Source: Kitasatospora xanthocidica (lineage in GTDB: Bacteria > Actinomycetota > Actinomycetes > Streptomycetales > Streptomycetaceae). From it: 64,000 nt of DNA. This document shows, piece by piece, positions 17,705 to 26,023 of the stretch. The notes below the pieces were generated by a model. That model had not been told where the DNA came from. It did not search any database and saw only the letters and a program-made list of their open reading frames with translations. How positions within the stretch are numbered: the first letter of the stretch is position 1; each line of letters starts with the position of its first letter. Where the stretch lies: the NCBI RefSeq assembly GCF_014656195.1, contig NZ_BNBY01000003.1, positions 62,001 through 126,000 on the forward strand. Direction: 5' to 3'. The position numbers and the translations under genes were made by a program.

Positions 17705-18712
17705 GTGGTGCTGCGGATCCACTTCACGGCCGAGGACCTGCTCGGCACCCGGTTCGCGGACGGGCCGGCGCCGCTTATGGAGGTCGGGCTGGCCGTCGCC
17801 ATGCTGCAACGGCCCGGTGCGGACCCGGCGTTCGCCCGGCGGCACCGACTGCTCGGTTCCACGGGCGCGCGGTCCGTCGCGCCGCTGACCGAGCTGGTCC
17901 CGGTGACCGGCGCGGGTCCGTTCTTCCTCGATCCGCTCAGCGTCGACCTGGAGCACGGGCTGGAGTTGGTGCGTTCGTCCACCAACACGCTGGTCCGCAG
18001 CGAACTCGCACGGATCTGCCGCAACGGACTGCCCGTCACCCCGCTGATGCGGGGCCTCGCGAACGAGGACCGGCAGGCCTGGCAGTACCTGGAGACCAGC
18101 CTGCGCGCCTCCCACGCGGCGCTGGTCGACGCGGTCTGGCCGAGGCTGCGCACCGGTTTCGACACGGACCTCGCCTGGCGCGGGCAGGTGCATCGCGAGC
18201 AGGGGCTGCGCGGGATGCTGGCAGGCCTCTACCCGGGCAGCCGGTGGCGCGGCAGCACACTGGAGATCGCCGTGGCCAGGGAGCTGGACTTTCGCCTGGA
18301 GGGCGGCGGCGCCCTGCTGCTGCCGTCCGCGCAGTGGACCGGGGAGCCGCTGTGCGGCCGGCTGCCGGACGGAGCGCTGCTGTTGGTCTACCCGGCGCTC
18401 ACACCGCTGCCCCATCTCTTCGAGGAGGCGCCGGCACCGGGGGCGGCCCCGGACGAGCCGGTGGCGGCCCTGCTCGGGCGGACCCGCTCGGCGGTCCTGC
18501 GGATGACGCTGCGCGAGCCGACCACCAGTCAACTGGCCGGTGAGCTGGGCATCTCGGCGGCCAGCGCCTCCGAGCACGCCCGGGCGCTGCGGCGGGCCGG
18601 GCTGGTGAGTACGGTGCGGGCCGGTCGGGCGGTGCGGCACAGCTGCACCCCGCTCGGTCATCGGCTGCTCGCCGCGGCGGTGACGGCACACCGTGCCGCG
18701 GCCGGCCCGTGA
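17705..18712 (+). CDS. ArsR-type winged-helix transcriptional regulator with long N-terminal domain
   Basis: A 335-residue regulator. The N-terminal 230 residues (RIHFTAEDLLGTRFA, APLMEVGLAVAML) match the DUF5937-type domain found before ArsR HTH domains in actinomycetes. The C-terminal winged helix is at about residues 255-325: RSAVLRMTLREPTTSQLAGE, GISAASASEHARALRRAGLV and AVRHSCTPLGHRLL. GTG 17705 is chosen because GGGAGG lies eight bases upstream. The ligand is unknown. It is divergent from the secreted protein gene. Confidence 0.82.
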   Translation: MVLRIHFTAEDLLGTRFADGPAPLMEVGLAVAMLQRPGADPAFARRHRLLGSTGARSVAPLTELVPVTGAGPFFLDPLSVDLEHGLELVRSSTNTLVRSELARICRNGLPVTPLMRGLANEDRQAWQYLETSLRASHAALVDAVWPRLRTGFDTDLAWRGQVHREQGLRGMLAGLYPGSRWRGSTLEIAVARELDFRLEGGGALLLPSAQWTGEPLCGRLPDGALLLVYPALTPLPHLFEEAPAPGAAPDEPVAALLGRTRSAVLRMTLREPTTSQLAGELGISAASASEHARALRRAGLVSTVRAGRAVRHSCTPLGHRLLAAAVTAHRAAAGP

Positions 18713-18769
18713 GGCCGTGTCCCAGCTGACGGTGGGGTGTCGGTTCGGCCGTGGGCGGGCTGGGGAGCG

Positions 18770-18862
18770 GACCGGGAGTTGTCCGGCCAGGGCGTCGCCA
18801 ACCTGATCGCTCCGCTGTTCGGCGGCGTCGCCGCCACGGCGCGGCTGATCGTCACCGCCTTC
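18770..18862 (+). pseudogene. Remnant of a SulP-family anion transporter
   Basis: The frame reads RELSGQGVANLIAPLFGG followed by VAATA, which matches the conserved SulP segment (RELxGQGxxNxxxPLFGGxPATG) of sulfate/bicarbonate transporters. Only about 30 residues of homology remain; nothing before or after fits a transporter. It lies in the leader of the next gene and in the same frame, which has no stop between, but the predicted start and RBS of the next gene are downstream at 19010. Best read as decayed coding DNA. Confidence 0.65.
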
Positions 18863-19009
18863 CTGGGGCCGGAAAGCGGGAGGTTCCGAACGGCCGCGTG
18901 CTTTCGGTTATCGCGCCGGCCGTCGCGGGTCTCCTGTTGCAGTGGGACCGAACGCCCTCGGCCCGCACGGCGCCCCCGCCTCCGCGCCCGCTCCGGGAAG
19001 GACCTGCCG

Positions 19010-19930
19010 ATGACCGCTGCTCCCCTCCGCCCGCTCTCCCGGGGCTGGCTGCTCGCGTCCTGTGTGCCGGTGCTGTTGGTGCTCGGGATGGCGGTGTCCG
19101 TCCCAGCCGCCCCCTCCGGCTCTCCACAGGACGGGACGGCGAGCGGGTCGAGCGGGTCGGAGATGGCCGGGATGCCTGGGATGGCCCACCCGGCCGGGGA
19201 CCCCGGCGCCGCCGGGAGCACCGCCCGCGGCCTCGCCGCCGAGCAGGACGGCCACCGGCTGAACCTGGTGACCTGCGGTGTGCCGGCCGGGCGGCCGACG
19301 GCCTTCCGGTTCACCGTGACCGGCCCGGGCGGCGCCCCGGTCACCGGCTTCGCCGTCCATCAGACCAAGAAGCTGCACTTCTACGCGATCCGCGCCGATC
19401 TCACCGGCTTCCAGCACCTGCACCCGGAGATGGCCGACGACGGCACCTGGACCGCCGACCTCGCTGCCCTGACCCCCGGCGCCTGGCGGCTGTACGCCGA
19501 CTTCGTCCCGGACACCGGCCCGCACGCGCCCGAGCTCGTCCTCAGCCGCACCGTGACCGTGCCCGGCCAGGACGCCCCGGTGCCGCTGCCCGCCCCGGCC
19601 GGCAGCACCACCGTGGACGGCTACACCGTCGAGCTGACCGCCCGGCCGATGGCCGGCGCGCACCAGCTGGTCGCGAGTGTCAGCCGGGACGGCCGTCCGG
19701 TCACCGACCTCCAGCCCTACCTGGACGCCTACGCCCACCTCAGCGCCTTCCACGAGGGCGACCAGGCGCTCGCCCATCTCCACCCGTCGGGCACCGTCGA
19801 CGGCGACCACGGCGGCCCGACCCTGACCTTCCAGGCCCTGTTCGCCGAACCGGGCGACTGGCGGGTCTTCCTCCAGTTCCGGACCGCCGGGCAGCTGCAC
19901 ACCGCCGAGCTCACCCTGCACGTCGACTGA
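19010..19930 (+). CDS. Membrane-anchored extracellular protein, HHLH-motif type
   Basis: A 306-residue protein. A signal/anchor helix (WLLASCVPVLLVLGMAV) is followed by a Met/Gly-rich segment with SEMAGMPGMAHPAG, a pattern seen in copper-handling proteins. The extracellular part has two beta-sandwich-like halves, each with a His-rich motif: KLHFYAIRADLTGFQHLHPE and LSAFHEGDQALAHLHP. Actinomycete relatives of this layout are often near copper or cation genes; metal binding is inference. ATG 19010 follows AAGGA. Confidence 0.7.
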   Translation: MTAAPLRPLSRGWLLASCVPVLLVLGMAVSVPAAPSGSPQDGTASGSSGSEMAGMPGMAHPAGDPGAAGSTARGLAAEQDGHRLNLVTCGVPAGRPTAFRFTVTGPGGAPVTGFAVHQTKKLHFYAIRADLTGFQHLHPEMADDGTWTADLAALTPGAWRLYADFVPDTGPHAPELVLSRTVTVPGQDAPVPLPAPAGSTTVDGYTVELTARPMAGAHQLVASVSRDGRPVTDLQPYLDAYAHLSAFHEGDQALAHLHPSGTVDGDHGGPTLTFQALFAEPGDWRVFLQFRTAGQLHTAELTLHVD

Positions 19931-19997
19931 CGCCCCGGCACCCGTGCCGCGCGAGCGCCCGGTGCCCGTACGGCACGAGCTCGCGGCGCCTACGGGC

Positions 19998-20474
19998 TCA
20001 GTCCCGCCGGGCCTCCGCCGCCGGGACGGCAGGTGCGGCCGGCGGTGTCTGCTCGGGGTCGGTGACGACGAGCCGGACGTGCCGCGCGTCCTCGCTGTGG
20101 ATGCCGTCGGCCCGGTAGCCCGGCGGGAGGTAGAGGGCCTCGCCGGTCAGGGTGGACACCTCGGCGGCGGGGTCGCCCGGTGTGCGGAGCGTCCACCGGC
20201 TCGATCCGGCGGACTGGATCACCAGGAGGTGGCCGGCGGAGGGCGGGGCGCCGGTGGTGTGCTCGACCCGCCAGCCCAGCAGGGCCGTGAGGCCGGCGGC
20301 GACGTGCCCGGCCAGTGCCGTGTCCGGCGGCCCGTCCGCGCCCGGGGGGACGACGGGGTCGTTCTCGGGCCAGAGCAGCGCGAAGGTGCGGCCGAAGTGG
20401 GCGTCCAGGAAGAGCGCCAGCTCCTGGAGGTAGGGATCCAGCCCGGGGCGCTCGCTCAGGCGTGCCCAGTCCAC
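19998..20474 (-). CDS. Hypothetical cupin-like protein
   Basis: A 158-residue protein from GTG 20474, seven bases after AAGGAG. DPYLQELALFLDAHFGRTFA begins the fold. WTLRTPGDP, LTGEALYLPPGYRADGI and ARHVRLVVTD resemble the small barrel of JmjC/cupin-type proteins, where LYLPPGY is the usual strand after the metal site. The HxD metal pair of active oxygenases is not visible, so it may be non-catalytic. It is transcribed leftward just downstream of the TrmB/LuxR-type regulator and could share its transcript. Confidence 0.6.
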   Translation of the reverse strand: MDWARLSERPGLDPYLQELALFLDAHFGRTFALLWPENDPVVPPGADGPPDTALAGHVAAGLTALLGWRVEHTTGAPPSAGHLLVIQSAGSSRWTLRTPGDPAAEVSTLTGEALYLPPGYRADGIHSEDARHVRLVVTDPEQTPPAAPAVPAAEARRD

Positions 20475-20561
20475 GTGTTGTCTCCTTCGGTGGTGCCATC
20501 CGTCACAGTGGTGCCGGAGTGTCAGCATGGTGCATGCGCCTGTCGGACGGCATCACGGTTT

Positions 20562-21587
20562 TCAGGTATCCAGCAGGCCCGCCCGGCTGGCCGCGACGCC
20601 CGCCTGGAACCGGCTGTCGGCGCCGAGGTGCTCCAGGATCTCGGCGACGTGGCGGCGGGCGGTGCGCAGCGACATGCCCAGCCGGCGGGCGATCGCCTCG
20701 TCCTTCAGCCCGTCGGCGAGCAGCCGGAGGATGGTGCGGTGCAGTTCCCGGGCGACGGCCTCCATGTCGCGTCCGGTCGACTCCTGGAACGGGGTGGCCT
20801 GGCCCCAGGTGAGTTCGAACATCTCGTACAGGTAGGCGACGGTCGAGGGTTCGCGGATGACCACGGCTCCCAGCTCGGGGCCGGCGGCGGGGAGGAAAGC
20901 GGTCTCGCGGTCCATGATGATGATCCGCCCGGCCAGTTCGTGGGTGGTGCGGTACTCGGCGCCCAGGGCGGAGGCGGCGGCGACGTAGGCCTGGCTGGGG
21001 CCGTTGAAGCGGGCGGTGTGGTGGTAGAGGGTGCGGATGCGTACGCCGCGTTCCAGCATCGCCCGGTCGCGGACCAGGGCCTCGGACATCGCCTCGGGCA
21101 GCCGGGCGCCGCCGCCGGGCTGGCAGCTGACCACCTCGGTGGTGCACTGCTCGCCCAGCTGGTTGAGCAGGAAGCGGACCTCCGCGAGGGTGGGGATGAC
21201 CTCCATGCCCGCGCCGGACTCCCGGCTGTCCGGGAAGAACGGGGCGAACTCGTCGAACCGGCCGCGCATCCTGGCGATGTCGTCCTGGCGCTGCCGGATC
21301 TCCGCCTCGACGGGGGCCGCGCGCCGGAAGTAGGCCGAGTCGGGGGACACCACCCGCAGTGCTTCCTGCCGGGCGCCGGCCGGCGCCAGCAGTCCCGCGT
21401 CGAGCAGCCGCTCGACCGCGGCCGTCACCTCGGACGGGGACAGTCCCGTCGCCTGCGCCACGACCGCCGGATCGTGGGCTCCGACGTGCCGGCTCTCCGC
21501 AAACCATGCGTAGACGGACAGATCCGATTCCTGCCCCTGACCTGCTTCGACCCGACGTTCTGTCATATCGCGAGCGCTTTTGTCCAT
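20562..21587 (-). CDS. TrmB-like/LuxR-type transcriptional regulator
   Basis: A 341-residue regulator. The N-terminal winged helix (DLSVYAWFAESRHVGA, ATGLSPSEVTAAVERLLDAGLL) resembles TrmB. The middle 180 residues (VRIRTLYHHTARFNG, GRIIIMDRETAFLP) form the PLD-like sensor domain usual in this class. The C-terminal LuxR-type HTH at about residues 280-335 reads LHRTILRLLADGLKDEAIA, GMSLRTARRHVAEILEHLGA. The start is ATG 21587; a GTG twelve bases upstream is possible. It is divergent from a small secreted peptide gene and sits at the cluster edge, so it is a candidate pathway regulator. Confidence 0.85.
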   Translation of the reverse strand: MDKSARDMTERRVEAGQGQESDLSVYAWFAESRHVGAHDPAVVAQATGLSPSEVTAAVERLLDAGLLAPAGARQEALRVVSPDSAYFRRAAPVEAEIRQRQDDIARMRGRFDEFAPFFPDSRESGAGMEVIPTLAEVRFLLNQLGEQCTTEVVSCQPGGGARLPEAMSEALVRDRAMLERGVRIRTLYHHTARFNGPSQAYVAAASALGAEYRTTHELAGRIIIMDRETAFLPAAGPELGAVVIREPSTVAYLYEMFELTWGQATPFQESTGRDMEAVARELHRTILRLLADGLKDEAIARRLGMSLRTARRHVAEILEHLGADSRFQAGVAASRAGLLDT

Positions 21588-21727
21588 ATTTACCCCCACA
21601 CCCCTTTACTGCCAGGCAAGTTGATGAACGGCTCCAAGCATGTCCGCGATCTTCGATGCCCACCAGAGTGGAGTCATGGCCCCACCGGGAAATCGGGGCG
21701 AATACCAATGAATCCACGGGAGATCTC

Positions 21728-21922
21728 ATGAAGCGCATCATTTTCACCAGCGTGGCGCTGCTCGGCGCCGCAGCCGCCTTGCTGACGCCGACCGTCTTCG
21801 ACTCCTCCTCGACCGCCCGCGACGACGTCCCCGCCGCGATCGTCCAGCCGGGCCCCGCGATGGCCACCATCCTCACCTGCCCGCCCAACACCGTCTGCGA
21901 CGACACCTCCTGGGGAGGCTGA
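21728..21922 (+). CDS. Small secreted two-cysteine peptide, possible signal
   Basis: A 64-residue peptide. It begins MKRIIFTSVALLGAAAALL, a short Sec-type signal or anchor, followed by a Ser/Thr/Asp linker and the tail ILTCPPNTVCDDTSWGG with a C-x5-C pair and a terminal Gly-Gly. GGGAGA precedes ATG 21728. It lies between a divergent TrmB/LuxR-type regulator and a downstream LuxR-only gene starting five bases after its stop, so the two rightward genes are probably cotranscribed. No modification enzyme of a recognised RiPP class is adjacent. A role as an exported regulatory peptide is inference from position. Confidence 0.7.
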   Translation: MKRIIFTSVALLGAAAALLTPTVFDSSSTARDDVPAAIVQPGPAMATILTCPPNTVCDDTSWGG

Positions 21923-21927
21923 ACCCT

Positions 21928-22140
21928 TTGTTCACGACGCGGGAGAGGGAGATCCTCGACCACCTCGCACAGGGCCGCACCTCCCGGGCGATCGCCCGCC
22001 TGCTGTACCTGAGCCACCACACCGTGGAGACCCACATCCGCAACATGCGGGCCAAGAGCGGAGCCAGCAGCCGCACCCAGTTGCTGGCGATCGCGCTCGG
22101 GCTCGACACCGCCGGGCCCGTCGGGCGCGGCAGGGGCTGA
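21928..22140 (+). CDS. Stand-alone LuxR-type HTH protein
   Basis: A 70-residue protein consisting only of a LuxR/FixJ DNA-binding domain: FTTREREILDHLAQGRTSRA, IARLLYLSHHTVETHIRNMR, SSRTQLLAIALG. There is no receiver or sensor domain. The start is TTG 21928, nine bases after GGGGAGG; no ATG/GTG in frame would keep the whole helix bundle. It is probably translationally linked to the small peptide gene just upstream. It could activate the cluster or compete with the other LuxR-type regulators nearby. Confidence 0.75.
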   Translation: MFTTREREILDHLAQGRTSRAIARLLYLSHHTVETHIRNMRAKSGASSRTQLLAIALGLDTAGPVGRGRG

Positions 22141-22164
22141 TCCAGTACGAACCGAGCAGCACTC

Positions 22165-22180
22165 TCCGACGGGGGTCGGA
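22165..22180. terminator. Short hairpin after the LuxR-only gene
   Basis: TCCGAC, four G, GTCGGA: a 6-bp perfect stem 25 bases after the stop, followed by ATATA. It may be a weak terminator or a small operator; the evidence is only the symmetry. Confidence 0.3.
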
Positions 22181-22282
22181 TATACGTCCGGCCGGTCGAC
22201 GGCCCGCCACCGCGGGGCCGGGACCGGCGGGAACCGGGGGTGCTGGGCGGACCACTCCGGTAGAGGGGGATGTCACAGACCG

Positions 22283-22927
22283 ATGGAAATACCGATTCTG
22301 ATATGTGTGGGCCAGCCGCTGATGCGCAGCGGGCTCTCCTCGGCCCTCGTGGCCGAGCCGGACATCCGGGTGGTCGGCGAGACCTCGGCCGGGAGCACCG
22401 CCAGCGAGCTGGCCCGGGAGCTCAACCCCGCCGTCGTCGTCACCGACTTCGAACTCGCGGACATGACGGGCATCGACCTCGTCCGCGACCTCCTGGGGCC
22501 CGACCAGGAGTCCCCCCGCACGCTGCTGATGGCACCCCCCGAGGACGACGCCGTCCTGGAGTCCATCCTGGCCGGCGCCACCGGGATCGTCACCCGGAAC
22601 ACCATGGTGGAGGACTTCCCCCAGGCGATAAGAGCCACGGCCACCGGCCACTCCTTCCTCTCCCCCGACATCGCGGCGCTGCTCCTGGGCTGGGTCCGCG
22701 ACAAGCAGCCCGCCCTGTTCCCCGCGCTCAGCCTCAACCTCCTCACCTACCGCGAGCGCGAGATCCTGGCGCTGCTGGCGAACGGGATGTCCAACGCCGA
22801 GATCTCCAAGCGGCTCTGCATCGTGCAGTCGACGGTCAAGTTCCATATCTCCCAGCTGCTCAGGAAACTCGGGCTCAGGGACCGCCTGCAGGCCGCCGTG
22901 TTCGCCCACCAGAACGGTGTCATCTGA
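22283..22927 (+). CDS. NarL/LuxR-type response regulator with atypical receiver
   Basis: A 214-residue response-regulator-like protein. The receiver has Asp55 in VVVTDFELADM at the phosphorylation position, but the acidic pair normally after beta-1 is replaced (ILICVGQPLMRSG) and the conserved Lys is Arg (GIVTRN), so normal phosphorylation is doubtful. The C-terminal HTH is intact: LLTYREREILALLANGMSNA, EISKRLCIVQSTVKFHISQL. No histidine kinase is nearby. Its stop overlaps the ATG of the thioesterase gene by one base, so it is coupled to the pathway. Confidence 0.85.
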   Translation: MEIPILICVGQPLMRSGLSSALVAEPDIRVVGETSAGSTASELARELNPAVVVTDFELADMTGIDLVRDLLGPDQESPRTLLMAPPEDDAVLESILAGATGIVTRNTMVEDFPQAIRATATGHSFLSPDIAALLLGWVRDKQPALFPALSLNLLTYREREILALLANGMSNAEISKRLCIVQSTVKFHISQLLRKLGLRDRLQAAVFAHQNGVI

Positions 22928-23718
22928 TGTCACGACCGAACCAGGACGGCGCCGCCCGCTGGCTGCCGTGGACCAAGGGGACGACGGGGCTGCCCCGCGT
23001 CTACTGCCTGCCCTTCGCCGGCGGGTCGTCGCACTTCTTCCGTACCTGGACCGAGCCGGCCCGGCGGCTCGACGTCGAGGTCGTCCCGGTCGAACTGCCC
23101 GGCCACGGGACCCGGTTGCGCGACCCCCTGGTGACCGGCATGGCCGCCATGGTGGACGCGCTCTGCGAGGAGGTCCTCCGGGAGGAGCGCGGACCCTACG
23201 CGATCCTCGGCCACAGCATGGGCGCCAAGATCGCGTACGCGGTGGCCGAGGAGCTGGAGCGGCGGCCCGGGGCCACCCCGCCGGCCCGGCTCTTCGTCTC
23301 CGGATCCCTGCCGGCCTCGGCCGCCGAGCCGAAGCCGCTGCACGGCCTGCCGGACGCCGCGCTGACGGCGGAGCTCTCCGCGATGGGCGGCACGCCGCCC
23401 GAGATCCTCGCCAACGCCGAACTGATGGAGTTCATGCTGCCGGTGATCCGGGCGGACCTGACCCTGCTCGAACAGTGGCACGCGCCGGCCGGGAGCCGGA
23501 TCTCCTGTCCCATCACGGCGTTCGCCGGCCAGGACGACCAGGTCGTCCGGGCCGAGCTCTCCGCCGGCTGGGCCGACCACACCTCGGCGTCCTTCGCCCT
23601 CCGGGTCCACCCCGGGGACCACTTCTTCCTCCGGGAGGAGATGGACGTGATGCTCGGCCGGATCGCGGCCGAGCTCCAGGCACACGCCGTCGACCTCCCT
23701 ACCCCGGGCGGGGCGTGA
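22927..23718 (+). CDS. Type II thioesterase
   Basis: A 263-residue alpha/beta-hydrolase of the external (editing) thioesterase family that frees misprimed or stalled carrier proteins of NRPS/PKS lines. VYCLPFAGGSSHFF is the oxyanion-region start, GHSMGA holds the nucleophilic Ser (about residue 97), GQDDQVV the Asp and HPGDHFFL the His. Translation is coupled to the regulator through TGATG. Its presence supports an active NRPS next to it. It is convergent with the leftward operon, eight bases apart. Confidence 0.92.
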   Translation: MSRPNQDGAARWLPWTKGTTGLPRVYCLPFAGGSSHFFRTWTEPARRLDVEVVPVELPGHGTRLRDPLVTGMAAMVDALCEEVLREERGPYAILGHSMGAKIAYAVAEELERRPGATPPARLFVSGSLPASAAEPKPLHGLPDAALTAELSAMGGTPPEILANAELMEFMLPVIRADLTLLEQWHAPAGSRISCPITAFAGQDDQVVRAELSAGWADHTSASFALRVHPGDHFFLREEMDVMLGRIAAELQAHAVDLPTPGGA

Positions 23719-23725
23719 CGGTCCC

Positions 23726-25993
23726 TCACCCCTCCTGGACGCCGACCTCGATCAGTCCGGCCGCCTCGGCCAGCGCCCGTCCGACCTCCTGCGGCGTCGA
23801 TCCGACGGCGATGACGTGGCCCAGCCGGTCGTAGGCGCTCCGCGGCGGCCGGACCTCGCGCCCCGGCGTCCCGCTCACCAGGACCCGCTCCACGCCCGGC
23901 ACCCGCTCGGCCGCCTCGACCCCGGTCACGGCGGTCAGCCGGCCCGGCCGCGGCGCGGTCAGGAACCGCAGGCCGGCCCGGCGGTCCTGCTCGGCCGACA
24001 GGTTCAGCGGCAGGCCGGCGGCGGCGCGGATCTGCTGCTCCAGCAGGTCGATCCCGGTGGCCGGGCGGATCAGCTCGGGGATCATGCCGCCGGCCAGCCG
24101 TCCGTTGATCTCGATGACGGCCGGGCCGTCGGCGGTCAGCCTCAGCTCGACGTGGGCCGGGCCGCGCTCGAAGCCGACGGCCTTGAGCGCCTGCCGGGCG
24201 GTGTCGGCGATCCGTTCGGCCAGCGCGTCCTCGATGTCGGCCGGGAAGAGGTGGCCGGTCTCGACGAAGTGCGGCAGCGGGCTGACGGTGCGCTGGGTGA
24301 CGCCGACGCACCGGGCCTCGCCGTCCACGCCGAACAGCTCCGCGCTGAACTCGGGCCCCTCCAGGTACTGTTCGACCAGCACCGCGCCCGGGGTCCGCTG
24401 GCCGCGCACGTTGTGGGTGACGGCGAGCAGGTCGGTGGCGTGCCCGACGGCCGTCCCGGCGTCCTCGCACCACAGCACGGACTGCGAGCCGGACTCCCCG
24501 ACCGGCTTGACCACACAGGGCAGCCCCACCTCGGCGACGGCGGCCGCGACCGCGTCCGGGTCCGGGTCCGTGACGACCGCGAACCGGGGCTGGGTCACCC
24601 CGGCCTCGTGCAGGGCGGTGCGGGTCAGCGCCTTGTTCCGGCAGCGGGTCATCGCCTCCGGCGGGTTGCCGGGCGTGCCCAGGGCGGCGGCCGCCCGCGC
24701 GGTGTGCTCCAGGTAGAACTCGCTGGTCGTCGTGACGCCCGCCACCCGGCGCCCGGCGCTCACCCCGGCGATGGCCGCGGTCAGCGCGGCCTCGTCGTCG
24801 GTGTCGCAGACCACGACCCGGCAGCCGGTGTCGGCCAGGTCCGGGTAGCGCGCCGCGTCCTTGGTGAACAGCACCGGCTCCAGGGCCAGCCGGACGGCGG
24901 TGCGCAGCGCGATCATCCCGGTGCCGGTGGTGTTGGACTCGATGAAGAGCAGCAGCCGCCGGTCCCGGCGGGGTATCCGGGCGAAGGACCAGCTGGAGAC
25001 GGTGGCGCCGTACTCCACCTTCTCCGGGGCCGTGGCGACGGCACCGGCTTCGGAGGCGCCGGCTTCGGAGGCGTCGGCGTCGGCCTCGGCGTAGACGGTG
25101 TCCACGTAGCGGTCGCCGCGGTCCGGCATGATTCCGACCAGCCGGGTGCCGGGCTCGGCGCGGGCGGCGAGGTGGGTGAGGATCCGGTAGACCGAACCGG
25201 AGGTGTTGCCGCCGAAGATCTTCTGTTCCCGGGCCAGCCGGCGGGTGGCGTCGAAGGCCTCGTCGTCGGACAGCCAGTGCACCTCGTCGAAGAGGCGGTA
25301 GTCGATGTTCTCCGGGATGAGGCTGTTGCCGAGTCCGCTCTGCTTGCGGGTCGGGCGGTCCGGCTGGCCGAAGAGCACGCTGCCCACGCAGTCCACGCCC
25401 ACCACCGAGACGTCCGGCAGGCGTTCCAGCAGCGCCCTCGATGTCCCGCAGAGCGAGCCGCCGCTGCCCACCGCCCCGACCACGACGTCCACCGAGCCCA
25501 GGTCCGCGACCAGTTCGCCGGCCAGGCTGCGGTACGCGGCGGGGTTCTGCGGGTTGCTGTACTGCTGCGGCCAGAACGCGCCGGGCAGGCCGGCCATCAG
25601 CTCGGCCAGCCGCTCCAGCCGGGCGCTCTGCCACCCCTGCCCGGTCATCGCCGCCACGACGTGGACCTCGCAGCCCAGGGTGCGCAGCTTGGCCAGGGTG
25701 ATGGGGTCGATGCGCGGGTCGGTGACGATGTGCACCGGGTGGCCGAGGTAGGTGCCGACCAGGGCGACCCCGAGCGCCATCGTGCCCGAGGAGCTCTCCA
25801 CGATCGGCGCGCCCTCGGCCAGCGCGCCGGTGCGCCGGGCGTCGAGGATGACCTGCCGGGCCACCCGGTCCTTCATCGCGAAGAGGTTCTGCATCTCCAG
25901 TTTGGCGAAGACCTCGACGCCTTCGGGGGCGTCCACCCGCAGCCGCACCGCCGGGGTGTGGCCGATGCCGTCGATGACCGATTCCTGCCGCAT
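23726..25993 (-). CDS. Cysteine-synthase-like PLP enzyme fused to an ATP-grasp domain
   Basis: A 755-residue fusion. Residues 1-330 are a fold-type II PLP enzyme: Lys41 in LFAMKDRVARQ is the expected Schiff-base lysine, SSSGTMALGVA binds the carboxylate and GAVGSGGSLCG the phosphate. Residues about 360-755 form an ATP-grasp ligase: RNKALTRTALHEAGV, LPCVVKPVGESGSQS and VIEINGRLAGGMIPELI. With the GHMP kinase and ASL-like genes upstream it fits beta-replacement of O-phosphothreonine, as proposed for 2,3-diaminobutyrate in pacidamycin- and friulimicin-type pathways. The ATP-grasp partner reaction is unknown. Between the domains is an Ala/Glu/Asp-rich linker. AAGGA precedes ATG 25993. Confidence 0.85.
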   Translation of the reverse strand: MRQESVIDGIGHTPAVRLRVDAPEGVEVFAKLEMQNLFAMKDRVARQVILDARRTGALAEGAPIVESSSGTMALGVALVGTYLGHPVHIVTDPRIDPITLAKLRTLGCEVHVVAAMTGQGWQSARLERLAELMAGLPGAFWPQQYSNPQNPAAYRSLAGELVADLGSVDVVVGAVGSGGSLCGTSRALLERLPDVSVVGVDCVGSVLFGQPDRPTRKQSGLGNSLIPENIDYRLFDEVHWLSDDEAFDATRRLAREQKIFGGNTSGSVYRILTHLAARAEPGTRLVGIMPDRGDRYVDTVYAEADADASEAGASEAGAVATAPEKVEYGATVSSWSFARIPRRDRRLLLFIESNTTGTGMIALRTAVRLALEPVLFTKDAARYPDLADTGCRVVVCDTDDEAALTAAIAGVSAGRRVAGVTTTSEFYLEHTARAAAALGTPGNPPEAMTRCRNKALTRTALHEAGVTQPRFAVVTDPDPDAVAAAVAEVGLPCVVKPVGESGSQSVLWCEDAGTAVGHATDLLAVTHNVRGQRTPGAVLVEQYLEGPEFSAELFGVDGEARCVGVTQRTVSPLPHFVETGHLFPADIEDALAERIADTARQALKAVGFERGPAHVELRLTADGPAVIEINGRLAGGMIPELIRPATGIDLLEQQIRAAAGLPLNLSAEQDRRAGLRFLTAPRPGRLTAVTGVEAAERVPGVERVLVSGTPGREVRPPRSAYDRLGHVIAVGSTPQEVGRALAEAAGLIEVGVQEG

Positions 25994-26023
25994 GTCCGTC
26001 CGTCCTTGGGAGGTTGGGGAAGT

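Noticed and set aside
18737-19009. A single gene starting at 18737 that includes the SulP-like segment
   Set aside because: The protein from 19010 has its own RBS and signal peptide at the N-terminus; a fused SulP fragment before a signal peptide makes no structural sense, so I treat the upstream part as a remnant.
21728-21922. The small peptide as a lanthipeptide, lasso or thiopeptide precursor
   Set aside because: No LanM/LanKC, lasso cyclase, YcaO or radical SAM enzyme is encoded in the window, and the N-terminus looks like a Sec signal rather than a RiPP leader.
22165-22180. Confident regulator site between the LuxR-only gene and the response regulator
   Set aside because: Six-base arms around four G can occur by chance in this GC content; kept only as a low-confidence hairpin.
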